From positions 1 to 41,350 of the forward strand of contig CALUSC010000015.1 in assembly GCA_944323345.1 (NCBI GenBank): DNA of 41,350 nt, read 5' to 3'. Source of the stretch: an uncultured Bacteroidales bacterium (GTDB lineage: Bacteria > Bacteroidota > Bacteroidia > Bacteroidales > UBA932). The notes under the pieces were generated by a model. It worked only from the letters and a program-made list of their open reading frames with translations. It did no database searches and was not told where the DNA came from. Made by a program: the position numbers and the translations under genes. Numbering within the stretch: position 1 is the stretch's first letter; the number at the start of each line of letters is the position of its first letter. Positions 26,086 to 33,024 of this stretch are shown piece after piece.

Positions 26086-29076
26086 TCAAAATTTAAGTCT
26101 TACCGTAAGCCCGTAATAAAACTTAGGGATATATCCGTTTATAGATGAATAGTTTCCTGTCTTGGAAGAGTAGACCTGTCCGAAATTATTGAAGAAATTG
26201 TTTGCATAGAACGAAACCGATGCTATATCTCCGATTTCTTTGGTTATGCTGAAATTCATCGAAAAATAAGGAGTTATATAATCCTCCTTGAACCACCATG
26301 TAGAGGTGGTCACGTATGCCAGATTCGAAAGGTCCGCATACAGATCCCGGTCATTTTCCTTTGCCCAGACAAGTGTTTCCAGATAGTCTTTCGGGGTCGG
26401 GTCGTCAAATGATGTGAAATATTCGGGAAAGACCACCGTATATCCGCTGCCGTCATAAATGGACTGGTCAGTAAACGACAGGATATCGTTGCTATCGGAA
26501 ATCCTGTAAGAGCGGATACCGTCGGCAGATTCACTCAATGAACGGGAATATCTCAGCAAAGTGGCCTCAAGTTTCAAAGATACGATCATCCGGACTTTCG
26601 GGATATGGGTCGTCACGGTAACATTGGTGCTGAGTCTCTGTGACTCAGTCCCGTTTGAGTAGTCCCGGCCTCCGATGAAATATCCCACGTAAGGATAATG
26701 ATCATTATTTGCCGCGCCGGCTGTATTTGACGGATAATACGCTTCTATATTTTCATCAACCCCCTTGTATCCGTAAAATGACCCGTCCAGACGGATCGTA
26801 GTATTTATCGGCCTTATCCTTTTAAAATCGATGACCCATTCTACCCCATATCTTGTTATGGGGTTTATATTGTTGTCCGGAGTAGTCTGTGAAACGAACA
26901 TGTTCCTCTGCCTCGATGCGAGTTCTTCTGACGGCAGCGCGCCTGTTGCATCGGAAACAGTTACGACTCCTGTTTCCCTGTCAATGCTATAGACTCTGTT
27001 TTCAACCGGTATGGAACATGCCGCACTGGTAGAAGTATACGTATATGAGAATGGCTCAAATCCTGTACTCAGCCGGTATGCATTGACCGTTCTGTTATAG
27101 TATCCGGCAAGAGATATCTTGTACCCTGCAAGATCTATGTCGAACCCGACTTCCGTCTGCTTGTTTTTCTGCCACTGCAATTCCGGATTATACACTATCG
27201 TACGCGGCATGATATAATATGCATAACATGCCGTACCGGTAGATGATGTCGTGGAACGGAACGACTCTATCGTCGCATAAGTCGGCACGGGATAAAGAAT
27301 GGAATATGACGGAAGCTTCGCGGAAATACCCCAGCTTGCCCTCACCGACAGTTCTCTGACTGTCTTGTTCCAGCGGTCTTTCGGTGAAAATATGGTGTAC
27401 TTCATATTGAATCTCGGAGACAGGCCGGATGTCGTACCGTAAGCGGAATTGCGGATGACAGTATTGTCATTTCGTAGACCGGCGATGAGATTCAGCCGTG
27501 TCTTCCCGATAGGAATCGTAATATTTTCTTCTATATAAGCCGCTATATTGTTCATGAACGGCACGTCACAGTAACGGTATTCCCAGAAACTCGGTGCTGT
27601 AACCATATTCTCGGTGTACTGCCCTATACCGAGATTCCCGTCTGCAGACCAGTCCACTCCGACTTTCACCTTATTGTTTATCTCGCCGAACTGACGCGCC
27701 CAGTTCGCTTTAAGTTTAAGTCCGTAATTGATAGGCTTGTCATCCACACACATGGTAGTATAGCCATACCCCTTCGGGTTCAGAATTACGGCTGCATCAG
27801 GATTGTCCTCATAATACTGGCCGATAAAATAACCTTCCTCGCGGCCATGAATTGCAGGAGAATCCTGCACCCAGCTTTTACTTGCATGCTCGCGACTTAA
27901 TTTATCACTATATACGACTGAGCCGCTGAACTCGATATTGGTTATCCATTTTTTACTTAAAAGCCAGTCGAAATCGAAACTTCCTCTGAATGAATTGTCC
28001 TTTGCCGTCGTTCTGTTGTCGAGGAATGTGTCAGGGTCTGCTTTCGTATCCAAGCCGCCGAGATTCCCTGAAGCGCTGACAGAAAATCTGAGCGGAGCCT
28101 TGGCGAGAATCCCTCTGTCGAAAAGATTGCTGTACGTCAGCTGCATCTGTTTCCTGTCGTATGACGAAAAAGGAGAGCGCTGGTCTCTGGTAGCCTTCGT
28201 ATATTCCAGGCTGGCGTTGAGTATACCTTTGGAAGCCCCTGACCTTGTTTCGCCCAGACCGAATCCCTTGCTGATGGATACCTGCTTCATGTTCGGATTC
28301 GTGGACATTGTAACAGTGTACGGGGTACGCCCTTTTCTGGTATTGATTTTCACCATTCCGGAAGTCATGTCTCCGTATTCTACGGACGGAACACCCGAAA
28401 TCACCTCGATGGACTCGATATTTGTAGAGGCTATATTGTTGACGGCTGATCCGGAGACTCCGGATGTGCTGAAAGTCGCAAAACTGCCGTTATTGGACAG
28501 ACGGACTCCGTCTACTTCGACAGCCGTACCGAATGATACGTTTCCTACTTCATTTGTTCCGACTCCGGACCTGATGCTGAATACCTGGTCACTGAGCAGC
28601 GACGGATCTCTTTTTGTCACCCCCCCCGGTAACAGACTTGCAGCATCCGACACATTGATAAGCTGCACATGGTCGAGCGCCGTTCTGTCTATAGTCCTGC
28701 TGGTAGTGGCACTGTTGCTGTTGTCCTGAGCCGTAACGACGACACTGTCGAGGGTCAGATTATCGTCTGCAAGGAATATCCTGTAGTTCGTGATATCCTT
28801 GCTGACCATGATTTCTTTCGTATCGGTCACATAGCCGAGACATGATATGCTGATGGTATTCTTTCCCGGCTGGACATTCTGTATCGTAAAACGCCCCTCT
28901 CCGTCTGCTACAGCCCACTGCTCGGTAGCGGTAAGGACTACCGTAGCATATTCCACGGGTTTTCCGGTATCCTTGGACAGAACGACACCGCTGATGGAAT
29001 AGGTGGAACGATTCTGTGCATAAGACAATGCCAGGGATACCGCAAAAGACAAAAAGACTAAAAAGAACCTTTTCAT
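26086..29076 (-). CDS. TonB-dependent receptor with N-terminal carboxypeptidase-like domain
   Basis: The product is an outer-membrane active transporter of 996 residues. It has a signal peptide (MKRFFLVFLSFAVSLALSYA), a carboxypeptidase-D regulatory-like domain (about 27-105), a TonB-box-like segment LDSVVVTAQ (109-117), a plug domain with VSFGTAVEVDGVRL and SIEVISGVPSVEYGDMTSGM, and a 22-strand-type barrel ending LTVRLKF. I chose the ATG at 29076 because it gives a good signal peptide; upstream in-frame codons reach 29142 but pass through the likely promoter. The neighbours are DUF4876 and DUF6850 genes, not susD, so it is not a SusC/D pair. The ligand cannot be read from sequence. Confidence 0.93.
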   Translation of the reverse strand: MKRFFLVFLSFAVSLALSYAQNRSTYSISGVVLSKDTGKPVEYATVVLTATEQWAVADGEGRFTIQNVQPGKNTISISCLGYVTDTKEIMVSKDITNYRIFLADDNLTLDSVVVTAQDNSNSATTSRTIDRTALDHVQLINVSDAASLLPGGVTKRDPSLLSDQVFSIRSGVGTNEVGNVSFGTAVEVDGVRLSNNGSFATFSTSGVSGSAVNNIASTNIESIEVISGVPSVEYGDMTSGMVKINTRKGRTPYTVTMSTNPNMKQVSISKGFGLGETRSGASKGILNASLEYTKATRDQRSPFSSYDRKQMQLTYSNLFDRGILAKAPLRFSVSASGNLGGLDTKADPDTFLDNRTTAKDNSFRGSFDFDWLLSKKWITNIEFSGSVVYSDKLSREHASKSWVQDSPAIHGREEGYFIGQYYEDNPDAAVILNPKGYGYTTMCVDDKPINYGLKLKANWARQFGEINNKVKVGVDWSADGNLGIGQYTENMVTAPSFWEYRYCDVPFMNNIAAYIEENITIPIGKTRLNLIAGLRNDNTVIRNSAYGTTSGLSPRFNMKYTIFSPKDRWNKTVRELSVRASWGISAKLPSYSILYPVPTYATIESFRSTTSSTGTACYAYYIMPRTIVYNPELQWQKNKQTEVGFDIDLAGYKISLAGYYNRTVNAYRLSTGFEPFSYTYTSTSAACSIPVENRVYSIDRETGVVTVSDATGALPSEELASRQRNMFVSQTTPDNNINPITRYGVEWVIDFKRIRPINTTIRLDGSFYGYKGVDENIEAYYPSNTAGAANNDHYPYVGYFIGGRDYSNGTESQRLSTNVTVTTHIPKVRMIVSLKLEATLLRYSRSLSESADGIRSYRISDSNDILSFTDQSIYDGSGYTVVFPEYFTSFDDPTPKDYLETLVWAKENDRDLYADLSNLAYVTTSTWWFKEDYITPYFSMNFSITKEIGDIASVSFYANNFFNNFGQVYSSKTGNYSSINGYIPKFYYGLTVRLKF
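28620..28627 (-). repeat. G8 homopolymer inside the TonB receptor gene
   Basis: Eight consecutive G on the coding strand (eight C on the plus strand) encode part of PGGV at residues 150-153, in the plug domain. Loss or gain of one base would end the protein soon after. Such tracts are classical slipped-strand hotspots; whether this one varies is unknown. Confidence 0.9.
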
Positions 29077-29139
29077 GGATGGGGAGTTTAGCAAATTCAT
29101 TTGTTTATGCCGAGGCACAACAGTATATGTGCAGCAGGT

Positions 29140-29147
29140 CAAATATA
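29140..29147 (-). promoter_or_regulatory. -7 box of the TonB-receptor operon
   Basis: TATATTTG on the minus strand matches TAnnTTTG, 63 bases upstream of the chosen ATG at 29076. A good -33 TTTG is not visible. This supports the shorter receptor start. Confidence 0.5.
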
Positions 29148-29217
29148 TGAATTTTCGAATAAATAATATTACGATTTATCAGCATTTTTCGTACCCTCTC
29201 CGATTATATTACGAAAA

Positions 29218-29338
29218 GAGGTTGACACAAAAGGAGGAATTTCAAGGCTTGCGAAGATAAGAAAACCGCAGTGTACTGATGTACATGAGGATTTTCGAAT
29301 CGAGCGTAACGCAGAAAATACCCTTTTGAGTCGGCCTC
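29218..29338. repeat. 121-bp palindromic repeat element, full copy
   Basis: The element is bounded by imperfect 17-bp terminal inverted repeats: GAGGTTGACACAAAAGG at 29218-29234 and, inverted, GAGGCCGACTCAAAAGG at 29322-29338 (14 of 17 match). The centre is a further palindrome, TGTAC-TGAT-GTACA at 29272-29285, flanked by GAAAACC and GGATTTTC, so the whole can fold into a long hairpin. It has no ORF. A shorter, inverted relative lies at 40130-40183. It sits between the TonB operon promoter and the C69 gene's 3' end. It resembles a MITE or REP-like intergenic repeat. Confidence 0.8.
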
Positions 29339-29403
29339 TAACAATATGTTATGATTCCAATGTCGATTTTTACGATTCGTCAATCGGTTCTGTCCCCTTT
29401 CGT

Positions 29404-31203
29404 TTAGAGACTTTTCAGGACATCGCCATGGTCACGGACTACAGCTTCTTTCCATTTGTCCGTATAACCGGGATTCGTGATGCCGTCAGGAATGCGGTCG
29501 GAATATCCGTTCGTGACAAAAGAGCCGTCCGGATTCTGGGCCTTGACGTTTCCGTCCATGAATTTCACAAGCAGGAAAGTTTCCAGGGCGACCCATTCTT
29601 CGAACACGCCCTGCGCGGTGCCGACAGAGTAGTCTGTCAGAAAATCCTTTACCTCCGTAAACGGATCCAAGACCTTCTGCACTTCGTCATTCCTCCTGAT
29701 CTGCTTCCGCGGGGTATCGAGGGCTTTCTGATACAGATCCAGAGCCTGGCTGTCTATCTCAGGAATCATTTTCATCTGGCTGTTCTCGAAATCATCAGCT
29801 TTGGCCATGACTGCAGGAGCCATGACATTGTACATTCTGTAGCAGGCATTGGCCACACGGTTGCATATCCAGAATGCGGAAGTCGGGGAATATTCGAGGA
29901 TACTGCCATTGCCCTCTGCGAAGCAGTCGGGCACCATATTAATATTAGTATATATCGGTGTCAGATATGAGGTGGCTGCATCGTCGGTGCCGAACCAGAG
30001 CAGTCCGCCTATCACGTCAGGGAGCCAGCCGCGGGACTGTCCCACGAACCAGAATCCGGTCTGCTGCGTGGCTATGGCGCGTTCGTTCACGTAAATCTGT
30101 CCCTCATACTCGAAATCCATCGGTCTCCAGCGGTAAGGGAGGGCATTGCCACCGGCACCTATATCGGTGGTCATGTCCATAGGGGTGCCTTCGAAATGGT
30201 CGCGCATCACGTCTGCCACATCTTTCATGGTGAGTTTGCGCGAAGGCTTCACGAAAAGAGGGAAACGCTTCGATGCGTCATATCCCATGGCATAGTCGAT
30301 ATATTCGTATGCATCTACGGTCGCTTCTTTTCCGGTCTCGTCCACGAATGTGAACTGTCCGTCGCAGAGAATGTTGAATGCTGACCAGGCACGGGCTTCA
30401 CAGCCGCGCATAGCTCCGAAGTTCAATGGGTTATACGCATCGCAGAAGCTGAAATCCTCGTCTTTTCCGTCAAAATAGCCCATCTCGCGGGCAAAGGAAA
30501 TCACGTCCGGGGCATAGAGGCAGTTCTCCGGATCGTCGAGTGGGAAGGTGCTGATTCTGGACTGGTTGGCATGTGCGCAGATGTAGCCTTCCGGAAGCCT
30601 CCTGGCCACCCAGACTATACCTCTGTTCGCATTCTGTCCGTTTTTCTCCTTGAAGCCTTTCCCAATGAGGTCCATGACCCAGACTTCATCCTTGTCCGCG
30701 ATGGAGAATGATTCTCCGCTGGAATAGTAGCCGTATGTATTGGCGAGGTCCACTATGATGTTTATGGCTTCCCGTGCAGTCCTGGCTCTCTGGAGAGTGG
30801 TATATATGAGCGAGCCGTAGTCCATAATGCCGGTAGAGTCGAAAAGTTCGGCCCTGCCTCCGAAGGTGGATTCTCCGATGATGAGCTGATGCTCGTTCAT
30901 GTTACCGACTGTCTGGTAAGTGTATGGGACCTGAGGAATCTTTCCGAGGTACTTTCCTGTGTCCCATTCGCGGATTTCCAGCATTTCGCCTTTTTCATGA
31001 CGGGCTGCAGGGCGGAAATAGAGTTCTCCGAAAAGGGTGTGTGAGTCTGCCGCGTATGAGACCATGCATGAGCCGTCTGCAGTGGCTCCTTTTGAAACGA
31101 GGACATTCGTACAGGCATCCGCGTCTTGTGCCGCTGACAGGCATATAAGTGCGGCCGCAAAAGCGGCAAGCGCCGGGGAGATGAATGATGTTTTCTTGAC
31201 CAT
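29404..31203 (-). CDS. C69 family dipeptidase, secreted
   Basis: C69 peptidases are N-terminal-nucleophile hydrolases that cleave dipeptides. The 599-residue protein has a signal peptide (ISPALAAFAAALICLSAAQDADA) followed at once by the nucleophile C31 in ACTNVLVSKGATADGS. Cleavage before C31 would expose the needed N-terminal cysteine. Further family blocks are NEHQLIIGESTFGGRAE, REAINIIVDLANTYGYYSSG and VWVARRLPEGYICAHANQSR. The residues before the Cys (ADA) do not form a lipobox. It is a single-gene unit with its own promoter. With the S46 and M16 peptidases it suggests a peptide-using lifestyle. Confidence 0.93.
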   Translation of the reverse strand: MVKKTSFISPALAAFAAALICLSAAQDADACTNVLVSKGATADGSCMVSYAADSHTLFGELYFRPAARHEKGEMLEIREWDTGKYLGKIPQVPYTYQTVGNMNEHQLIIGESTFGGRAELFDSTGIMDYGSLIYTTLQRARTAREAINIIVDLANTYGYYSSGESFSIADKDEVWVMDLIGKGFKEKNGQNANRGIVWVARRLPEGYICAHANQSRISTFPLDDPENCLYAPDVISFAREMGYFDGKDEDFSFCDAYNPLNFGAMRGCEARAWSAFNILCDGQFTFVDETGKEATVDAYEYIDYAMGYDASKRFPLFVKPSRKLTMKDVADVMRDHFEGTPMDMTTDIGAGGNALPYRWRPMDFEYEGQIYVNERAIATQQTGFWFVGQSRGWLPDVIGGLLWFGTDDAATSYLTPIYTNINMVPDCFAEGNGSILEYSPTSAFWICNRVANACYRMYNVMAPAVMAKADDFENSQMKMIPEIDSQALDLYQKALDTPRKQIRRNDEVQKVLDPFTEVKDFLTDYSVGTAQGVFEEWVALETFLLVKFMDGNVKAQNPDGSFVTNGYSDRIPDGITNPGYTDKWKEAVVRDHGDVLKSL

Positions 31204-31266
31204 TTGAATAAACGATATGATTAATTATGCACCGATGCATCCGAGCCGATGCCGGCCCGGAGGGAA

Positions 31267-31299
31267 CAAATATAGTGATAATTCGGCCTTGTCGACAAA
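31267..31299 (-). promoter_or_regulatory. promoter of the C69 dipeptidase gene
   Basis: On the minus strand, a -33 box TTTG (31296-31299) and a -7 box TATATTTG (31267-31274) are 21 bases apart. The leader to the ATG at 31203 is about 57 bases. Confidence 0.6.
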
Positions 31300-31674
31300 T
31301 TTCGTGATGTTTCTCCGTTCCGACTCTGCTGCGACCTGCAACGTTTTGGCGGGATTTCGTGACAGGTCGAAAGTATCTGACGTGAACAGCTGGTTAAACA
31401 TGATACTATTGGCGTGTGCTTGACCTGTACTGAATCTTAACTGGGAGCAAGTATAGTTAAAGAGACTCATATTCCAACTCTACCCGCATGCTTATCCGGA
31501 ATGAGACCCAGCATTTTTAATGGAATAGCAGTATAGTTAATAGGTGGTGCCTCCAAATCAGTTCTGAACTTTTTGGGTAAATTCACACAGGAATATCTAA
31601 AGGACAGATTCTCCTATATACAACAAACCCTCCTACATTGCTGCAAGAGGGCGTATCGTTAAGTGTGTATACTG
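31300..31674. other. non-coding stretch upstream of the C69 gene and downstream of vapD
   Basis: I see no convincing gene here. An 81-codon minus-strand frame (31225-31470) overlaps the C69 promoter and resembles nothing. The stretch holds two copies of AGTATAGTTAA (31450-31460 and 31530-31540) and a hairpin with CCCTC/GAGGG arms (31628-31632 and 31647-31651) that, read on the minus strand, is followed by TTTGTTGT and might be a weak vapD terminator. Confidence 0.5.
31450..31541. repeat. two copies of an AGTATAGTTAA repeat, downstream of vapD
   Basis: The copies are at 31450-31460 and 31530-31540. The second sits in a longer block, TGGAATAGCAGTATAGTTAAT (31521-31541, written here as TGGAAT, AG, CAGTATAGTTAAT), that matches a block upstream of the toxin module at 32190-32208 except for a 2-base indel. 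Confidence 0.6.
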
Positions 31675-31956
31675 TCACTGCTCCTTGAATACTGGTGTAA
31701 AGTCGCTCCAGTCTTCGACCTTGAATGCCCGTATGTCTCTGACGGAATCTCTAAACCACGCCGTATTTTTCAATGCGTCTATCGCTCTGTAAAGGTTTGC
31801 CATATCGTTCCACTCCGTAAGGTAGACACTTCCTTGCGCATTGTAGAATCCATATTTACGCAGGATTACCCCTATCGCGAAATAAGCGTTGTTGTATGGC
31901 TCTCCGTAATTCTTTTTAAGGTCTGACACGACCATATCAAATGCTATCGCAAACAT
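31675..31956 (-). CDS. vapD: VapD family toxin (Cas2-like endoribonuclease)
   Basis: VapD proteins are small RNases structurally related to Cas2 and act as toxins of type II modules. The 93-residue product begins [20 protein letters not shown], with [28 protein letters not shown] and [20 protein letters not shown], matching VapD along its length. D7, Y45 and D74 occupy the positions of residues reported as functionally important in Helicobacter VapD (D7, Y48, D76, from memory). There are no cas genes nearby, so a CRISPR Cas2 is unlikely. The start is 4 bases after the stop of a 59-codon gene, the likely antitoxin. Confidence 0.88.
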   Translation of the reverse strand: MFAIAFDMVVSDLKKNYGEPYNNAYFAIGVILRKYGFYNAQGSVYLTEWNDMANLYRAIDALKNTAWFRDSVRDIRAFKVEDWSDFTPVFKEQ

Positions 31957-31960
31957 CTCC

Positions 31961-32140
31961 CTACAATTTTACTGGCTGGAAATATCTCTCCTCGCCAAAG
32001 AATATCCTCCCCACTTTGTCTTTAATGGCAATGACAATACCCTTAAACGGATTCTGTTCAATGTCAATAACTTCTCCCTCTACCCAATCGGTTTCTCCTG
32101 TGAGTTGAGGCGAGGCTTTCGCTTTATCTCCTACTTTCAT
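31961..32140 (-). CDS. 59-residue protein upstream of vapD, candidate antitoxin
   Basis: I found this gene by hand translation. The product begins [20 protein letters not shown], continues [20 protein letters not shown] and ends [15 protein letters not shown]. The alternation of Gly and hydrophobic residues suggests a small SH3- or KOW-like beta barrel. It is not recognisable to me as VapX, the antitoxin paired with VapD in Haemophilus. The 4-base spacing to vapD and the shared upstream -7 box indicate an operon with the antitoxin-first order typical of type II modules. The function is inferred from position only. Confidence 0.75.
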   Translation of the reverse strand: MKVGDKAKASPQLTGETDWVEGEVIDIEQNPFKGIVIAIKDKVGRIFFGEERYFQPVKL

Positions 32141-32164
32141 GGCTTTCTGCGTTTATGTGATTCG

Positions 32165-32172
32165 CAAATATA
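32165..32172 (-). promoter_or_regulatory. -7 box of the vapD module
   Basis: TATATTTG on the minus strand, 24 bases before the ATG at 32140. The -33 region has no TTTG but overlaps the AGTATAGTTAA repeat copy at 32197-32207, which could be an operator (inference). Confidence 0.55.
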
Positions 32173-32189
32173 GTCTTTTTATCTGGATT

Positions 32190-32208
32190 TGGAATCAGTA
32201 TAGTTAAT
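32190..32208. repeat. third AGTATAGTTAA repeat, upstream of the vapD module
   Basis: TGGAATCAGTATAGTTAAT matches the block at 31521-31541 apart from two bases (AG) missing here. With that copy it brackets about 650 bases that hold exactly the antitoxin-vapD pair and its promoter. Confidence 0.6.
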
Positions 32209-32343
32209 GGAATCCATATCAATTTTCAAGTGTTCATGAGTTGATTAGATGCTGTATTACGGTTTACTTCTCGGTTTACATGAAACCATCTGCAAGCGGC
32301 CAAAGCCATATAGTCACTGCTCCGACAAACACCGTCATATACG

Positions 32344-32374
32344 AAAAAAGCAGTCAGATTTTCATCTGACTGCT
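32344..32374 (-). terminator. terminator of the CAU tRNA
   Basis: Read on the minus strand, a perfect 10-bp stem AGCAGTCAGA / TCTGACTGCT (32365-32374 and 32349-32358) with a 6-base loop is followed by a run of six T. It lies about 33 bases after the tRNA 3' end. Confidence 0.88.
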
Positions 32375-32406
32375 TAGTCATAAAGGCTTCTGAAAGCCGT
32401 TTCCAG

Positions 32407-32481
32407 TGGTCCCAATAGGGCTTGAACCTATGACCCCCTGATTATGAGTCAGGTGCTACTAACCAACTGAGCTATGGGACC
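32407..32481 (-). tRNA. tRNA with CAU anticodon (elongator Met or Ile2)
   Basis: The minus strand folds as a cloverleaf: acceptor GGTCCCA / TGGGACC, anticodon stem CCTGA / TCAGG with loop CTCATAA (anticodon CAT), T arm around GGTTCAAGC, discriminator A. CCA is not encoded. The D arm reads GCTCAGTTGGTTAGTAGC, one T more than the usual GCTCAGTTGGTTAGAGC form, which weakens the D stem by one pair. Sequence alone does not distinguish elongator Met from lysidine-modified Ile2; the CTCATAA loop occurs in both. It lies between rpsJ and the vapD module and has its own terminator. Confidence 0.93.
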
Positions 32482-32623
32482 GTCTACTCGTTTCTTTTAG
32501 GTAATAACTGCGTCAGACTGCGTACCGTCGGTCGGTCATTTACACAAGTAAACTCCCTCTTTCCGGACTTGTCTTCCTTGTCCTGACCTAAAATAAACTT
32601 CGTATTATAAAGAACTTTTTCAA

Positions 32624-32661
32624 GCATTCCTGCCCGTCTCGCGGACAGGAATGCAAATATA
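32624..32661 (-). promoter_or_regulatory. hairpin and -7 box between rpsJ and the tRNA
   Basis: A perfect 9-bp inverted repeat GCATTCCTG / CAGGAATGC (32624-32632 and 32646-32654), with an extra CCG/CGG inside, lies 32 bases after the rpsJ stop. Only a weak T-tract follows on the minus strand, so it is an uncertain terminator. A -7 box TATATTTG (32654-32661), with ATTG 19 bases upstream, abuts it and probably drives the tRNA, giving a leader of about 165 bases. Nothing else is recognisable at 32482-32623. Confidence 0.5.
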
Positions 32662-32685
32662 GCAATTATTTTTTAAACTGCAATA

Positions 32686-32991
32686 TCAGACTTTGATCTC
32701 GACCTCAACACCGCTTGGAAGCTCCAGCTTCATCAGGGCATCCACTGTCTTCTGTGTTGAATCATAGATGTCAAGCAGACGGCAGAATGAGTTGAGCTCG
32801 AACTGTTCGCGTGACTTCTTGTTTACAAAAGTCGAGCGGTTCACAGTAAAAATCTTCTTGTCGGTAGGAAGCGGAATAGGACCATTCACGCGAGCGCCGG
32901 TAGAAGATACTGTATCAACGATCTTCTTGGCAGACTTGTCCACCAGCATGTGATCGAATGATTTGAGTTTAATTCTTATCTTTTGGCTCAT
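32686..32991 (-). CDS. rpsJ: 30S ribosomal protein S10
   Basis: S10 is in the 30S head and is also the NusE antitermination factor. The 101-residue product begins [20 protein letters not shown] and has the signature [20 protein letters not shown]. The length is normal. It follows fusA by 33 bases, as in Bacteroides, but the next gene is a tRNA and not rplC: the S10 operon stops here. Confidence 0.97.
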   Translation of the reverse strand: MSQKIRIKLKSFDHMLVDKSAKKIVDTVSSTGARVNGPIPLPTDKKIFTVNRSTFVNKKSREQFELNSFCRLLDIYDSTQKTVDALMKLELPSGVEVEIKV

Positions 32992-33024
32992 ATCAATAAT
33001 ATTCTACAAATTAAACTTTCCGGA

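Noticed and set aside
27938-28729. 263-codon open frame on the plus strand
   Set aside because: It is antisense to the TonB receptor gene and has no family resemblance.
26086-29076. TonB receptor as SusC of a polysaccharide utilisation locus
   Set aside because: No susD, glycoside hydrolase or sensor gene lies nearby; the partners are DUF4876, DUF6850 and peptidases.
29077-29142. Upstream start for the TonB receptor (22 extra residues)
   Set aside because: The extra residues (MTCCTYTVVPRHKQ...) precede a complete signal peptide and overlap the likely transcript start region.
31225-31470. 81-codon open frame on the minus strand upstream of the C69 gene
   Set aside because: It covers the consensus promoter of the C69 gene and matches no family I know. 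It could be a remnant, but nothing supports a real gene.
31655-31665. GTTAAGT near vapD, resembling an integron attC core (GTTRRRY)
   Set aside because: There is no matching partner core at the proper distance, no imperfect attC hairpin, and no integrase in the window. A 7-base match is expected by chance.
31675-31956. VapD as a CRISPR Cas2
   Set aside because: The sequence fits VapD better; there is no repeat array and no cas1 or other cas gene.
32211-32343. Possible remnant of a mobile element after the tRNA
   Set aside because: Translations of both strands gave only short peptides with no integrase-like sequence, and the tRNA 3' end is not repeated nearby.
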